In this document: positions 22,140 to 33,877 of the stretch, piece after piece
How positions within the stretch are numbered: the stretch's first letter is position 1
Layout of the letters: the number at the start of each line of letters is the position of its first letter
From: Delftia tsuruhatensis NBRC 16741
GTDB lineage: Bacteria; Pseudomonadota; Gammaproteobacteria; Burkholderiales; Burkholderiaceae_C
Direction: 5' to 3'
NCBI RefSeq assembly: GCF_001571325.1
Contig: NZ_BCTO01000023.1
Coordinates: 1 to 64,000 of the forward strand
Length of the DNA: 64,000 nucleotides
The notes under the pieces: model-generated
What the model was told of the DNA's origin: nothing
What the model saw: only the letters and a program-made list of their open reading frames with translations
Databases searched by the model: none
Position numbers and translations under genes: made by a program

Positions 22140-23897
22140 TCATTCGGCGTCTTCTTCTTCCTCGAACACCACCGAAGGGGGGGCCATCACGCGCGCCATG
22201 TCGCTCAGCGTGGGCACCAGGCCGCGTGCGAGGTAGCTGTAGGGCGTGTCGGGCTCCAGCGCCGCAGCGGCAATATTGGCCATGGGCTGGTTCATCGACA
22301 GGTAGTAGCTGCCCACGGGTGCTTCGACGGCGCCGCGCGTGAGCGCATAGGCGCCGCTGGCGGGCGTGGCCGAGCGGGCCTCGTTGTACGAGTCGGCCAG
22401 CAGCTGGCCGGGCTCGGCCACCTTGAGCACTTGCAGGCCCAGCAGGCGCAGCCTGTCCACGGCGGTCTGGGCGCTTGCGGACAGCCAGTAGCCGCAGGAG
22501 CGCGGGCGCGACAGCGTGGTGCGGGCCTGCAGGGAGGCATTCCAGTCCACGCGCACCTGCTGGTCGGCACCCGTGTCGGGCTGGATCATGGTGAGCGTGC
22601 GCTGCTCGGGCGTCTGCTCGGCCTGGACGGCGAGTTGCTGGTGGCAGGCGAGAGAGGCGGTCTCGCGCGCCACGAAGGCCTGCACCTGGGTGAGGTCCTT
22701 GGCGCGCTCGGCGCTCGAATGCAGCATGCGTGTGGCGGCGGTGACCAGGGTGTGCACGCGCCGCTGGATGTGGGCGCGGCCCAGGTCCGAGCCACGGCTG
22801 CTGACCAGATAGCCCACCGAGTTCTTGAGTCCGCTGATGTTGCGCAGCGAATCGGGCGCCAGGCTGCCCATGGAGATGGACTTGTCCTGCAGCTCCTGGC
22901 TGGTGGTGTAGTACCAGTCGCTGCTCAGGCCGGCCTGCGACAGCGCGGTGCGCAGCGGTGCCGTGTACCACTCGCGCGCAGCCTTGGTCACGAATTCATT
23001 CTGGTTGGCCGTGGCCGAATACTGCAGCAGGGCGTCGTAGCGCTGTATGGCCTGGTACTTCTGCAGGAAGATGCTGGCGGCCGGGAATTCCTGCAGGTCC
23101 ACCACGGCGACGGGGCGGTAGTCGCGTGCCAGCGTGGCCAGGGCCTTGGCCTCCGGCGTGTTCAGGAGCAGGTGGTCATGGGCGATGTCGGTGCCATCGG
23201 CTGCATTGCGCGTGCCGGCTTCCACGGCATCGGGGTTGGCGCGCGGCACGAGGATCACGTTGATCTGCTGCAGCAGCGGCTCCAGCAGGCCGCCGGGAGC
23301 GAGTTCGCGGGCAATGATGAGCAATGCCTCGGTCCCTGCAGGCTCGTCGCCATGCTGGCCGGCCACGAGCATGACCGTGGGGCGGCGGCTGTCATAGAGC
23401 GCCGACGGCTGGATGCCGGGAGCGCGCGTGGCCACCAGGGCCTGGATGGGGCTGCCGCGCTGCGAGCTGCCGGGCTGCACGATTCCCAGGCGCGTGTCGC
23501 GGCCCAGGGATTTGCTGGCCTGGCTGTTCAGCCAGGAAGACAGTTCGCTGGCCGTGGTGAACTGGTTGCGCTGCGGCGCCAGGCCGGGCGTGTCATAGCG
23601 CGTGGCCGGGTCGGGGAAGCGCGCCGCCACGGCCGCGTTGTAGGGCAGGGGGACGAGGTTGTTGGCCGGTGCGATCGGCTGCGTGGTCGCCTGGGGCACC
23701 ACGGGTATTTCCGGGGCCGGGCGGGTGGGCGTGGCCACCTGGGGCTTGGAGGACGTGGGCCAGGGCGGCAGCGGCGTGCTGGAGCAGGCGGCCAGCAGGG
23801 CGGTGCATGCCAGGGCCGACCACCGCAGCCGGCCCTGTGGCAGCTCCGGATCGGGGCGCTGGCTGGAGGGTATGGCGGGTGGAGTCAGCAGTGTCAT
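22140..23897 (-). CDS. M14 (zinc carboxypeptidase)-like lipoprotein
   Basis: 585 aa. Residues about 28-41 carry a lipobox (ACTALLAACSS), so the protein should be lipid-anchored in the periplasm or outer membrane, after a Pro-rich linker (about 45-75). The M14 fold is suggested by the zinc-ligand motif AGQHGDEPAGTEALL (H-x-x-E) and, about 65-70 residues later, HDHLLLNTPEAKAL, with an Arg/Asn-rich stretch VPRANPDAVEAG between. It probably trims peptidoglycan peptides or other peptides. A rhlE-side terminator at 24050-24083 separates it from the gene to its right. It is the first host gene beyond the element. Confidence 0.75.
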   Translation of the reverse strand: MTLLTPPAIPSSQRPDPELPQGRLRWSALACTALLAACSSTPLPPWPTSSKPQVATPTRPAPEIPVVPQATTQPIAPANNLVPLPYNAAVAARFPDPATRYDTPGLAPQRNQFTTASELSSWLNSQASKSLGRDTRLGIVQPGSSQRGSPIQALVATRAPGIQPSALYDSRRPTVMLVAGQHGDEPAGTEALLIIARELAPGGLLEPLLQQINVILVPRANPDAVEAGTRNAADGTDIAHDHLLLNTPEAKALATLARDYRPVAVVDLQEFPAASIFLQKYQAIQRYDALLQYSATANQNEFVTKAAREWYTAPLRTALSQAGLSSDWYYTTSQELQDKSISMGSLAPDSLRNISGLKNSVGYLVSSRGSDLGRAHIQRRVHTLVTAATRMLHSSAERAKDLTQVQAFVARETASLACHQQLAVQAEQTPEQRTLTMIQPDTGADQQVRVDWNASLQARTTLSRPRSCGYWLSASAQTAVDRLRLLGLQVLKVAEPGQLLADSYNEARSATPASGAYALTRGAVEAPVGSYYLSMNQPMANIAAAALEPDTPYSYLARGLVPTLSDMARVMAPPSVVFEEEEDAE

Positions 23898-24049
23898 GGC
23901 GTGGCCTTGAGGAACCAGTCGTGGGGAATCTTGGGGAATCCGGGAAAAGGGGTGCGGCCTTCAGTCGCCGCAGGCCGCAATGCTATCGGGATGATAGCCA
24001 TGCAGGCTTGCGGCGCGCTGTCGGCTGAAGGCGCAATCTGTGCAATGCA

Positions 24050-24083
24050 AAAGGGCTGCAGCCCCGGGGAGATGCAGCCCTTT
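24050..24083 (-). terminator. intrinsic terminator after rhlE
   Basis: 8-bp stem GGGCTGCA (24053-24060)/TGCAGCCC (24073-24080), followed on the minus strand by TTTTGCATTG. Confidence 0.7.
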
Positions 24084-24136
24084 GGGCTGGTGCAATGCCC
24101 GGCATGCCGCCTGGCACGCCGGGTATTCAGTGCAGG

Positions 24137-25933
24137 TCAGCGACCGTAGCCGCCGCGCGAGGAGCCGCCACGGCCACCGCCGCCGAAGCCACCACCGCCG
24201 CCGCCGCCACCGCGGTTGAAACCACCGCCGCCGCGGCGGCCGCGTTCGGCCATGGTGTCCACGCTGGTGCGCATCGGGTCGGGTTGGCCGCCACCGGCGC
24301 CGCCGCGCGGTCCGCTGCTGCGTGCATGGCCGAGCTGCGTGCCCAGGTGGGCATCAGCGCGCGGGGGCTGGTCGTCGAAGCGACGGCCACCGCCGCCTTC
24401 GCCGTCAGGACGCGGGCCGCGACGGGGGGCGTTCTGGGGACCTGCCTTGGGGCGGTGAGCAGCGCCGGAGCCGTTGCCCGGACCGTCGAAGCGGTCGCGG
24501 CGCGGCTTGTTGTTGGCGCCTGCGCCGGCGTGGTTGCGGCCACGGCCCTGGCCGCCTGCGCTGCCTTCGGAGCGGCCTTCGTCCGAGCCTGCCTTGGGTG
24601 CTGCCTGGCCACGGCCGCCTGCACGACCGCCGCGGTCGGGCTGGGCAGCCTTGTTGGTGCGGATGCGGTCCATCATTTCCTGGCGCGCGGCCTTGGCGGC
24701 GGCCTGCATGACGTCACGGCTGGGCGGCTTGCCCGCGCCGCCCCAGATGGTCTGGCGGCCCATGGCGATGGGTTCGGCCACTTCGCCTTCTTCCGGGCCG
24801 AAGCCTTCGAGCACCTGCACGGGGATTTCCTGCTTGGTGAAGCGCTCGATGTCCATCATGAAGCCTTCTTCGTCCATGCACACGAGGCTGACGGCATGGC
24901 CTTCGCGCCCGGCACGGCCCGTGCGGCCGATGCGGTGCACGTAGTCTTCGGAGACGTTGGGGATTTCGTAGTTCACGACGTGCGGCAGCTCATCGATGTC
25001 GATGCCGCGTGCAGCGATGTCGGTGGCCACCAGTGCGCGCAGCTCGCCGGTCTTGAAGCCGGCCAGTGCCTGGGTGCGTGCGCTCTGGCTCTTGTTGCCG
25101 TGCAGCGCCATGGCGCTGATGTTGTTCTTGGTCAGGAATTCGGCAACGTTGTTGGCGCCGAACTTGGTGCGCGTGAACACCAGAACCTGGCTCCAGTTGT
25201 TCTCGTTGATGATGTGCAGCAGCACCTGCTTTTTCTTGCCGCGGCCCACGGGGTGGATCACCTGGGTGATGCGCTGCACGGTGGTGTTGCTGGGCGTGAC
25301 CTGGATGGACTGCGGATTGCGCAGCAGGCCGTTGGCCAGGTCGCGGATCTCGTCGCTGAAGGTGGCCGAGAACAGCAGGCTTTGCTTTTCCTTGGGCACC
25401 AGGGCCAGCACCTTCTTGACGTCGTGGATGAAGCCCATGTCCAGCATGCGGTCGGCTTCGTCGAGCACCAGGACTTCGACGGTGGACAGGTCCATGAAGC
25501 CTTGCTGCTGCAGATCCAGCAGGCGGCCCGGCGTGGCGACCAGGATGTCCACGCCCTTCTTGATGCGGTCGATCTGGGGCTTCATGCCCACGCCGCCGAA
25601 GATGACGGTGGAGTTGATGTCCAGGTACTTCGCGTAGCTGCGCACCGATTCCTCGACCTGCGCTGCGAGTTCACGCGTGGGCGTCAGCACCAGGGCGCGG
25701 ATGCCCTTGCCGCCGAACTTGTTGCGCGGCACCTGGCCTTGCGAGAGGCGGTGCAGCATGGGCAGGGTGAAGGCCGCGGTCTTGCCGGTGCCGGTCTGGG
25801 CGCCTGCCAGCAGGTCGTGGCCGGCGAGCACCGCCGGAATGGCCTGTGCCTGGATGGGAGTCGGGTTCTCGTAACCCTCCTCAAGCACGGCCTTCAGAAT
25901 GGCGGGAGCCAGATTCAGTTCTTCAAATGTCAT
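24137..25933 (-). CDS. rhlE: DEAD-box ATP-dependent RNA helicase RhlE
   Basis: 598 aa. Motifs in order: Q motif [10 protein letters not shown] (24-33), Walker A AQTGTGKT (45-52), PTRELA (85-90), DEAD (158-161), SAT about 190, and [13 protein letters not shown] near 335. The core ends at about residue 375. The tail is long, Arg/Gly-rich and disordered, closing in RGGYGR repeats, and should bind RNA. RhlE-type helicases remodel RNA in ribosome assembly and in RNA decay, especially in the cold. The start is the first ATG of the conserved TFEEL N-terminus. It is divergently oriented to ettA with a 267-bp gap in which nothing else is seen. Confidence 0.92.
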   Translation of the reverse strand: MTFEELNLAPAILKAVLEEGYENPTPIQAQAIPAVLAGHDLLAGAQTGTGKTAAFTLPMLHRLSQGQVPRNKFGGKGIRALVLTPTRELAAQVEESVRSYAKYLDINSTVIFGGVGMKPQIDRIKKGVDILVATPGRLLDLQQQGFMDLSTVEVLVLDEADRMLDMGFIHDVKKVLALVPKEKQSLLFSATFSDEIRDLANGLLRNPQSIQVTPSNTTVQRITQVIHPVGRGKKKQVLLHIINENNWSQVLVFTRTKFGANNVAEFLTKNNISAMALHGNKSQSARTQALAGFKTGELRALVATDIAARGIDIDELPHVVNYEIPNVSEDYVHRIGRTGRAGREGHAVSLVCMDEEGFMMDIERFTKQEIPVQVLEGFGPEEGEVAEPIAMGRQTIWGGAGKPPSRDVMQAAAKAARQEMMDRIRTNKAAQPDRGGRAGGRGQAAPKAGSDEGRSEGSAGGQGRGRNHAGAGANNKPRRDRFDGPGNGSGAAHRPKAGPQNAPRRGPRPDGEGGGGRRFDDQPPRADAHLGTQLGHARSSGPRGGAGGGQPDPMRTSVDTMAERGRRGGGGFNRGGGGGGGGFGGGGRGGSSRGGYGR

Positions 25934-26200
25934 GTGATCAAAGATGCGCCCGTCCGGGGCGCTGGGTATCAGCCTGCCGAGGCAACCAGGGCGGTTGCCG
26001 GACCAGTCGTAGGCGGATGAGGTTCAATGTCGGGAGCCTGGAAAACAGCGTCCATCGTCCCCAGCTGGAATGCTGATGTCACGGGCAACTGGAACCCGCA
26101 ACGCAGGGTATTGTCGCATGCGCCGATAATCACGGCTGGCGTGCAACCGATTTGTTGCCCGGTTTTTGCAGAAATCAACGATTCAAGTACTCGGACCAGA

Positions 26201-27862
<1,662 letters not shown>

Positions 27863-27922
27863 GCATCAAAGGCAAGCCTCAAAGCGCCTCCGGCACGGGC
27901 TGGAGCCTGTATTCTTCGGGCC

Positions 27923-30526
27923 ATGAATCCTCCACCCGTTTCTGTTGCCGCGTTGCAGGCCTGCCTGGTGCAGGCTGTCCGCGGCTCGGAGGCGCTGATC
28001 CTGCGGCTGCTGCAGCGCACGGCTCATGCCATGGAGCAGGCCGAGCTGCCTGGCTCCGGCCTGCCGCGCCGCGCTGAAATCCCCGAGGCGCTGGAATTGC
28101 TGGCCCGCCACCGGGCCGCCATGCTCAAGGGTTATGGGCTGGCGCTGCTGGAATGCTTTGGCCAATCCGGTGGCGCTGCCGCCTGGCCGCCGGTGCCGGG
28201 CATGTCCGGTGCGTCCGGTGTGCCCGGCACCACCGATTTCGCCTCCCTCTCCCTGCTGGATGACTCCGTGCTGCAGTCGCAGCTGGCCCACCAGCGCCTG
28301 CTGCAGCATGTGGCGCCGCAGGTGGAGATCGCACTGGCCGAGCTCGATGCCCTGGTCAGCGCCATCCAGGGCCTGGACCGTGTCCAGCCCGAACGCAACC
28401 CGCTCAGGCCCCACAACTATGTGCAGGCGCTGCAGCGCGTGATCGACGACACCGGGGTCGAGCCCGAATGCGCCGCCTGCTGGCTGGGCTTCATGCGCGA
28501 GCATCTGGGCGCATTGCTGGTATCCGAGTACGGCCATGTGGCCCAGTCCCTGCGCGACCAGGGCGTGCAGCCTGCCGCCTATGGCGTGGCACCGCCGCCC
28601 GAGCCGGGCCGGCGCCAGACCGACATGCCGGGGCCGAACCGCTGGCGTGCGCCTTCACACTATGGCGATGCCGTGGCACAGAGCCGCGCCTACGGCGCCT
28701 TCGGCCAGCAGGCGCAGGAAGATGAGCTGACGCGGCGCCTGGTGGCCGCCCTGCTGTCCGACCCCCGCTGGATGGATTCACACCGCGAGGCGCCCGCTGC
28801 GGCGCCTTCTTCCATGCTGGCGCTGGCCCAACCATCCGCCTATTCCGTGCCCGGGCAGTTTGCGCCGGCCATGGACGGCGCAAGCCGGCTGCAGACCACC
28901 GCCTGGCAGGGCAGCGAGACGGCACCCACCGTGCTGGCGGCGCTGCCCGAAGGCTGGACCTCGCTGAGCTGCATGGCGCTGGAGTCCGTGCAGCACCACT
29001 CGGCCCAGCTGGAGCAGCTGATGCAGGCCCTGCAGCCGCAGGAGCCGCAGGAGCCTCCCCCGGGCGCGCGCGCCGACGACGGCGCGGCGCTGCATACGCT
29101 GCAGCGCATGATGCGCTTCATGGCCGCCGACACGCGCCTGCTGCCTTCCGTGCAGCGCACGGTGGGCCGGCTGGAGCCGCTGCTGCAGCAGCTGGTGGTC
29201 CAGGACACGCGCTTTTTCGAGGACCGCAATCACCCTGCGCGCCAGTTGCTCGACGAGCTGACGGCGCGCAGCCTGTGGTTCGACAGTGAATCCGCACCGG
29301 GCTATGGCCAGTTCCTGCAGGTGGCCGATTCCGCTGCCATGCGGCTGGCGGCCCTGCAGCGCGCCGATGCATCGGCCTTTGCCACGGTGCTGCAGCAGCT
29401 GCGTGACGGTTGGGGCGGCAGCGGCATGCAGCCCGTGGGCCCGAGCGAAGCACCTGAAGATGGCACGGTGACCGGCCCCGTCTCGGCCGCGCTCCGGCGC
29501 GTGGAAGGGCGGCGTGCGGACCCGCGCTGGCCGGAAACCGCCATGCCCCGGGCCGAGCAGATCGCAGCCGCCATCCGGCGCCTGCCCAGTGCCCAGGGCG
29601 TACCCGATGACATCCTGGAATTCGCCACGGGGCCGTGGGCCCAGGTGATTGCCAGCGTCCAGGAGCCTGTGGACGGCAGCGAGGCCCGCGACCCCGGCGG
29701 CTACCTCGCCCTGGTGCCCAGCCTGCTGTGGAGCGTGTCCGCACACGCCGGCCGCGATACCGACCGGCTGGTGGCGCTGGCGCCGCGCCTGCAGGCCCGG
29801 CTGCGCGCCGGCCTGCGCAGCGTGGGGCGCACGGAGGAGGAGATCCAGGCCTTTGCCGCGCGCCTGGCCGGCCTGCACCAGGATGCGCTGGATGCCGGTG
29901 TGGTCCGCCAGCCCATAGAGAGCGTGGATATTTATCTGGACTCCGTGCCGCCCACCGTCTATGGGTCGGACTCGGTGCTGGCGTCCCTGCCTTCCCGGTT
30001 CGATGCTGCCGGGCCCGGCCAGGCCAGGCCCGTCCAGGCAAGGCCCGGCTCCTCGGCAGCGCGCCTGCCACAGTCGTTGTTCGGCGTGGCGGCCTCCATG
30101 CCGGTGCCGCTGGATGTGCCGCAGCCCATGGCGAGCGATATGGCGCACGAGATGGCCACCCTGACCGAGCAGGACCTGGAGCTGCCCGAGGCGCTGCAGG
30201 ACGAGCTGCCTGCCCCCCCGGCCGTTGCGGCGTCGCTGACCAGGATGCCTGGCGAGCCTGCCGGGCCCCAGGTGACGCCGCATGCGACATCCGTGGCACC
30301 TGCACCTGCACCTGAACCTGTGGCGCCCGTGGTCTCCGAGGACTGGGCGCTGGGCACCTGGGTGGAGCTGTCCAATGCCCGGCAGAGCATCCGCACCCAG
30401 CTGACCTGGGTCAGCCCGCAGCAGACGCTGTTCCTGTTCACGGCCACGGATGGCAGCACCCAGTCCATGACGCGCCGCATGCGCGACAAGCTGCTGGCGC
30501 AAGGGCAGCTGCGGCGCGTGGACTGA
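27923..30526 (+). CDS. DUF1631 family protein
   Basis: 867 aa, a family common in Burkholderiales and pseudomonads and often misannotated as thymidine phosphorylase. Early recognisable segment NPLRPHNYVQALQRVI (about 155-170), then long Ala/Leu/Gln-rich helical stretches with low-complexity linkers (about 690-790). The C-terminal domain (WALGTWVELSNARQ to LLAQGQLRRV) resembles a PilZ-like beta barrel, which would fit a c-di-GMP-linked role, but the RxxxR motif is not clear. Cytoplasmic, no signal peptide. It follows ettA by 60 bp and may be cotranscribed. Function is unknown. Confidence 0.8.
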   Translation: MNPPPVSVAALQACLVQAVRGSEALILRLLQRTAHAMEQAELPGSGLPRRAEIPEALELLARHRAAMLKGYGLALLECFGQSGGAAAWPPVPGMSGASGVPGTTDFASLSLLDDSVLQSQLAHQRLLQHVAPQVEIALAELDALVSAIQGLDRVQPERNPLRPHNYVQALQRVIDDTGVEPECAACWLGFMREHLGALLVSEYGHVAQSLRDQGVQPAAYGVAPPPEPGRRQTDMPGPNRWRAPSHYGDAVAQSRAYGAFGQQAQEDELTRRLVAALLSDPRWMDSHREAPAAAPSSMLALAQPSAYSVPGQFAPAMDGASRLQTTAWQGSETAPTVLAALPEGWTSLSCMALESVQHHSAQLEQLMQALQPQEPQEPPPGARADDGAALHTLQRMMRFMAADTRLLPSVQRTVGRLEPLLQQLVVQDTRFFEDRNHPARQLLDELTARSLWFDSESAPGYGQFLQVADSAAMRLAALQRADASAFATVLQQLRDGWGGSGMQPVGPSEAPEDGTVTGPVSAALRRVEGRRADPRWPETAMPRAEQIAAAIRRLPSAQGVPDDILEFATGPWAQVIASVQEPVDGSEARDPGGYLALVPSLLWSVSAHAGRDTDRLVALAPRLQARLRAGLRSVGRTEEEIQAFAARLAGLHQDALDAGVVRQPIESVDIYLDSVPPTVYGSDSVLASLPSRFDAAGPGQARPVQARPGSSAARLPQSLFGVAASMPVPLDVPQPMASDMAHEMATLTEQDLELPEALQDELPAPPAVAASLTRMPGEPAGPQVTPHATSVAPAPAPEPVAPVVSEDWALGTWVELSNARQSIRTQLTWVSPQQTLFLFTATDGSTQSMTRRMRDKLLAQGQLRRVD

Positions 30527-30696
30527 GGCGCCTGCCGGACATGCGCCGGCGCCGATGGGGACGAATCGTGCCCAATTCGGGCGTTGCGGAGGTTGAGGCT
30601 TGAGGCGCGTCAAAAAGACAATGTCCTGCATCGATGCGCCCCGGATCATGGGGCGCATCACCACCGAATAGACCCCACCAGCAGGAGACAGGAACC

Positions 30697-31842
30697 ATGG
30701 CGCGTTTGAGGATAGGCATCGTCGGAGCAGGCATTGGCGGATTGGCGGCAGCCAATGCGCTGCACCAGGCAGGGCATGAAGTATTGGTGTTCGAGCAAAG
30801 CCGGCAGTTCCTGCGCGTGGGCGCGGACATCAACCTCACGCCCAATGCCGTGCGCGCCCTCGATGGCCTGGGCGCCGACATCGCCGCCGCCGTGCGTGCC
30901 AGCGCCGCACGGCCCACGCACCGCATCAGCCGCAACTGGGACACGGGCGAGGAAACCTCACGCCTGACCATGGGTGACGAGGCCGAGCGCAAATACGGCG
31001 CGCCCCAGCTCACCATCCACCGCGCGGACCTGCTGGCGGCCCTGGCCGATGCCTTTCCGCTGGACCAGGTGCAGTTGGGCAAGCGCGCCAGCCAGATCAC
31101 GCAGACGGGGCAAGGCGTGGACATCGCCTTCACCGATGGCAGCGAAGTGGCCGGGCTGGACGCACTCATTGGCGCGGACGGCATCCACTCCGTGGTGCGC
31201 GCGGCCCTGTTCGGCGCCGAAAGCCCGCGCTTCACGGGCGTGGTGGCCTTCCGCGCGGTGGTGCCTACCGAGCGCGTGCGCCATGTGCCCGACATCCAGG
31301 CCTTCACCAAATGGTGGGGCGCCACGCCGCAAAGCCAGATCGTGACCTTTCCGCTGAACCAGGGGCGCGATACCTTCATCTTTGCCACCACGGCCCAGGA
31401 ATCGTGGCATGAGGAATCCTGGACCACGCCGGGCAGCGTCGAGGAGTTGCGCGGCTTCTATGCCGATTTCCATCCCGACGCGCGGGCGCTGCTCGACGCC
31501 TGCGACACGGTGCTCAAGACCGCGCTGTACGAGCGCGATCCCCTGCCGGCCTGGTCGCAGGACCGCATCACGCTGCTGGGCGATGCCTGCCACCCGATGA
31601 TGCCCTTCATGGCCCAGGGTGCGGGCATGGCCATCGAGGATGCCGTGGTGCTGGCGCGCAACCTGGACGCTGCCCAGGGATCGCAGCAGGTGCCCGCTGC
31701 CCTGGCGCGCTACCAGGCCATGCGCATGCAGCGCACCAGCGAGATCCAGATCGGCTCGCGCGGCAACAACTGGCTGCGCGCCGGTGGCAATGCCGATGGC
31801 GTCTACGGCTACGACGCCTGGGCGGTGGCACTGCAGGCCTGA
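30697..31842 (+). CDS. FAD-dependent aromatic-ring monooxygenase
   Basis: 381 aa from ATG 30697, chosen for AGGAGACAGGAACC upstream and because family similarity begins there. N-terminal FAD-binding Rossmann motif GIVGAGIGGLAAANAL (6-21), a second dinucleotide motif ALIGADGIHSVVR near 155, and the late FAD motif LLGDACHPMMPFMAQGAGMAIED (about 293-315, contains GD). This is the salicylate/3-hydroxybenzoate hydroxylase (UbiH-like) family, which hydroxylates aromatic acids with NAD(P)H and O2. The exact substrate cannot be read. It is a single gene converging on the P1 peptidase with 6 bp between stops. Confidence 0.85.
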   Translation: MARLRIGIVGAGIGGLAAANALHQAGHEVLVFEQSRQFLRVGADINLTPNAVRALDGLGADIAAAVRASAARPTHRISRNWDTGEETSRLTMGDEAERKYGAPQLTIHRADLLAALADAFPLDQVQLGKRASQITQTGQGVDIAFTDGSEVAGLDALIGADGIHSVVRAALFGAESPRFTGVVAFRAVVPTERVRHVPDIQAFTKWWGATPQSQIVTFPLNQGRDTFIFATTAQESWHEESWTTPGSVEELRGFYADFHPDARALLDACDTVLKTALYERDPLPAWSQDRITLLGDACHPMMPFMAQGAGMAIEDAVVLARNLDAAQGSQQVPAALARYQAMRMQRTSEIQIGSRGNNWLRAGGNADGVYGYDAWAVALQA

Positions 31843-31848
31843 ACCCGG

Positions 31849-32859
31849 TCAGGGCCGGCAGGCGGCCAGCTCCCTGGCACAGGGCAGCTCCAGCCCTTCG
31901 GCCGTGGTCAGCGACTGCGCGGCCAGCACGGCGCGCACCGTGGCCAGGGCCACGGCCTCGGCGGCCATGGCGGACAGGGTCAGCATGCCCAGCGAGTGCT
32001 CGGCCAGGCCCGTGCCCAGGGCGAACAGGGTGTCGCCATCGCTCATGGTGTGCACGGGTCGTATGGCGCGTGCCAGGCCGTCATGGGCCACCACGGCCAG
32101 GCGCTGGGCCTGGGCCTTGGTGATGCGTGCATCGGTGGCAACCACGCCGATGGTGGTGTTGGTGCCTGCCAGCAGCGGCCGGGGCTCTTCGCCGCGCAGC
32201 AAGGCACGGCAGGTGTCGTGCAGCTGGCGGCCATCGGGGCTGCGCGCGCCGGCCAGCAGCACGCCGCTGTGGGGATCGACCACATCGCCCACGGCATTGC
32301 AGGCGATCAGCGCGCCCACGGTGACGCCGTGCACGGTGAGCGAGGCCGTGCCGATGCCGCCCTTCATGGCGCGATCCATGCCGAAGACCTTGCCCACGCA
32401 GGCGCCCATGCCGGCGCCCACATTGCCCTCGGCAGGCCGCGCGGCGCTGGCGGCCTGGCAGGCCGCATGGCCGGCATCGGCACCCGGGCGGATGCGGCTG
32501 TCGCCCACCGCCAGGTCGAACAGCACGGCGGCCGGCACGATGGGCACGCGGCCCACGCCCACATCCAGCCCTATGCCCTGCTCGTCCAGCCAGCGCATGG
32601 CGCCGCTGGCCGCGTCCAGCCCCCAGGCACTGCCACCGGAGAGCATGACGGCATGCACCTGCTGCACCAGGTTGGAGGGATGCAGCAGGTCGGTCTCGCG
32701 CGTGCCGGGGGCGGCGCCACGCACATCGCAGCCTCCCACGGCACCGCCGCGCGCCAGCACGACGGTGCAGCCCGTGGGGCGGCGGGCATCGGTGTGGTGG
32801 CCTACCTCGATGCCCTGTACGCGGGTGATGGAGCCGGGGTCTGAGTCGGTGCTTGGCAT
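31849..32859 (-). CDS. P1/DmpA-type (S58) aminopeptidase
   Basis: 336 aa. The start of the fold (GIEVGHHTDARRPTGCTVVLA) and the segments AVMLSGGSAWGLDAASG and GAGMGACVGK are typical of S58 peptidases. These are self-processing N-terminal-nucleophile enzymes; the likely nucleophile lies in KGGIGTASL (about residue 167-175), which would become the beta-subunit N-terminus after cleavage. Activity would be on N-terminal residues of peptides, D- or beta-aminoacyl in some members. No signal peptide, so cytoplasmic. Confidence 0.85.
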   Translation of the reverse strand: MPSTDSDPGSITRVQGIEVGHHTDARRPTGCTVVLARGGAVGGCDVRGAAPGTRETDLLHPSNLVQQVHAVMLSGGSAWGLDAASGAMRWLDEQGIGLDVGVGRVPIVPAAVLFDLAVGDSRIRPGADAGHAACQAASAARPAEGNVGAGMGACVGKVFGMDRAMKGGIGTASLTVHGVTVGALIACNAVGDVVDPHSGVLLAGARSPDGRQLHDTCRALLRGEEPRPLLAGTNTTIGVVATDARITKAQAQRLAVVAHDGLARAIRPVHTMSDGDTLFALGTGLAEHSLGMLTLSAMAAEAVALATVRAVLAAQSLTTAEGLELPCARELAACRP

Positions 32860-32925
32860 GCGCTGCTCTGCTCTGTGATGGACAGGCCTTCACCTTAGCC
32901 GAAACGGCAGCCCTGCACCCGGTCT

Positions 32926-33318
32926 TCAGCGCAGCACTTCCAGCTGCGTGACCACGAAGGCGCCCTGGTCCTGCTCGGCGCGAAAGCGCACCTTGTCGCC
33001 CGCCTTGAGGGCGGGATCGGGTGCTGCCACGCGCAGCTGGAAGACCATGGTCATGGGCGGCATGCCCAGGTTCTTGAGTTCGCCGTGGCGCAGCGTGACC
33101 TTGCTGGTGCGTGCATCCCAGCGCGTGACCTCGCCTTCGCTGAGGTCCTGGCTGGCGGCGGCGGGTGCGGTTTCGGCAGATTGCGCGCCATGCGCCGCAT
33201 GGTCGTGGGCCGTGGCCTGGGCACAGGCCCAGGCCGGGATCAGCGCGGCGGCAAGGGCCAGGCGCACGGCAAGGGCGGTACGGGACGTACGGGAAACAAG
33301 GAGGGCTGTGTTGTGCAT
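32926..33318 (-). CDS. periplasmic CusF-like copper-binding protein
   Basis: 130 aa with a signal peptide (about 1-33, ending WACAQA), a His-rich linker (HDHAAHG), and a CusF OB-fold domain: GEVTRWDARTSKVTLRHGELKNL and the metal site MPPMTMVF, which matches the CusF W/M/M pattern. It should bind Cu(I)/Ag(I) in the periplasm and hand it to an efflux system or oxidase. It is the last gene of a leftward copper operon that includes a multicopper oxidase and a CusC-like factor, though no CusA/CusB is in view. Confidence 0.88.
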   Translation of the reverse strand: MHNTALLVSRTSRTALAVRLALAAALIPAWACAQATAHDHAAHGAQSAETAPAAASQDLSEGEVTRWDARTSKVTLRHGELKNLGMPPMTMVFQLRVAAPDPALKAGDKVRFRAEQDQGAFVVTQLEVLR

Positions 33319-33333
33319 GGTGTGCTCCGGGGT

Positions 33334-33843
33334 TCAGCGGTAGCTGGTGAAGGTGCGGGTGGAAACGTCGCTGTTCATGAGGTTCTTGGTGATGAGCAGC
33401 ACCTCGTAGGGGTCCTTGCGGCCGCCGTACTCGGGGCCGTCCATGCCGGGGCTGCCCACGGGCATGCCGGGCACGGCAATGCCTACCGCCTTGGGCTTTT
33501 GCTTGAGCAGCTTGTGCACGTCGGCCGCCGGCACATGGCCTTCGAGCGCATAGCCTTCGACCAGGGCCGTGTGGCAGGACCCCAGGCGCGCCGGAATGCC
33601 CAGCCTGGCGCGCACGGCGCTGTTGCCGGTGTCGTGCACGGTGACGGCAAAGCCGTTGTGCTCCATGTGCACCACCCAGTCCTGGCAGCAGCCGCAGTTG
33701 GGGTCCTTCCAGACCTCGACCGGGATGCGGGCCGTGGGTGCAGCCGCCCACAGCGAAGGGGCGGCGAATGCCGTGCAGGCCAGGGCCATGCGGCGCAGCG
33801 CACTGCGGCGCGGGTGGGCGGATGCCATGCGTTCATGTTTCAT
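33334..33843 (-). CDS. DUF411 periplasmic metal-binding protein
   Basis: 169 aa with a twin-arginine-like N-terminus and signal sequence (about 1-34, ending SLWAA). The DUF411 core shows VWKDPNCGCCQDWVVHM (a CGCC metal site) and, later, LGSCHTALVEGYALEGHVPA. Family members are exported and sit in copper- or mercury-resistance loci, where they are thought to bind metal. Fifteen base pairs separate it from the CusF-like gene; part of the same leftward operon. Confidence 0.85.
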   Translation of the reverse strand: MKHERMASAHPRRSALRRMALACTAFAAPSLWAAAPTARIPVEVWKDPNCGCCQDWVVHMEHNGFAVTVHDTGNSAVRARLGIPARLGSCHTALVEGYALEGHVPAADVHKLLKQKPKAVGIAVPGMPVGSPGMDGPEYGGRKDPYEVLLITKNLMNSDVSTRTFTSYR

Positions 33844-33877
33844 GGGGTGCTCCTGAAGGGGGGAAGAAGTGGCGCGC

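Noticed and set aside
22134-24149. 671-codon rightward frame
   Set aside because: Opposite-strand shadow of the M14 peptidase-like gene; composition is the reverse image of a high-GC gene and no protein family pattern is seen.
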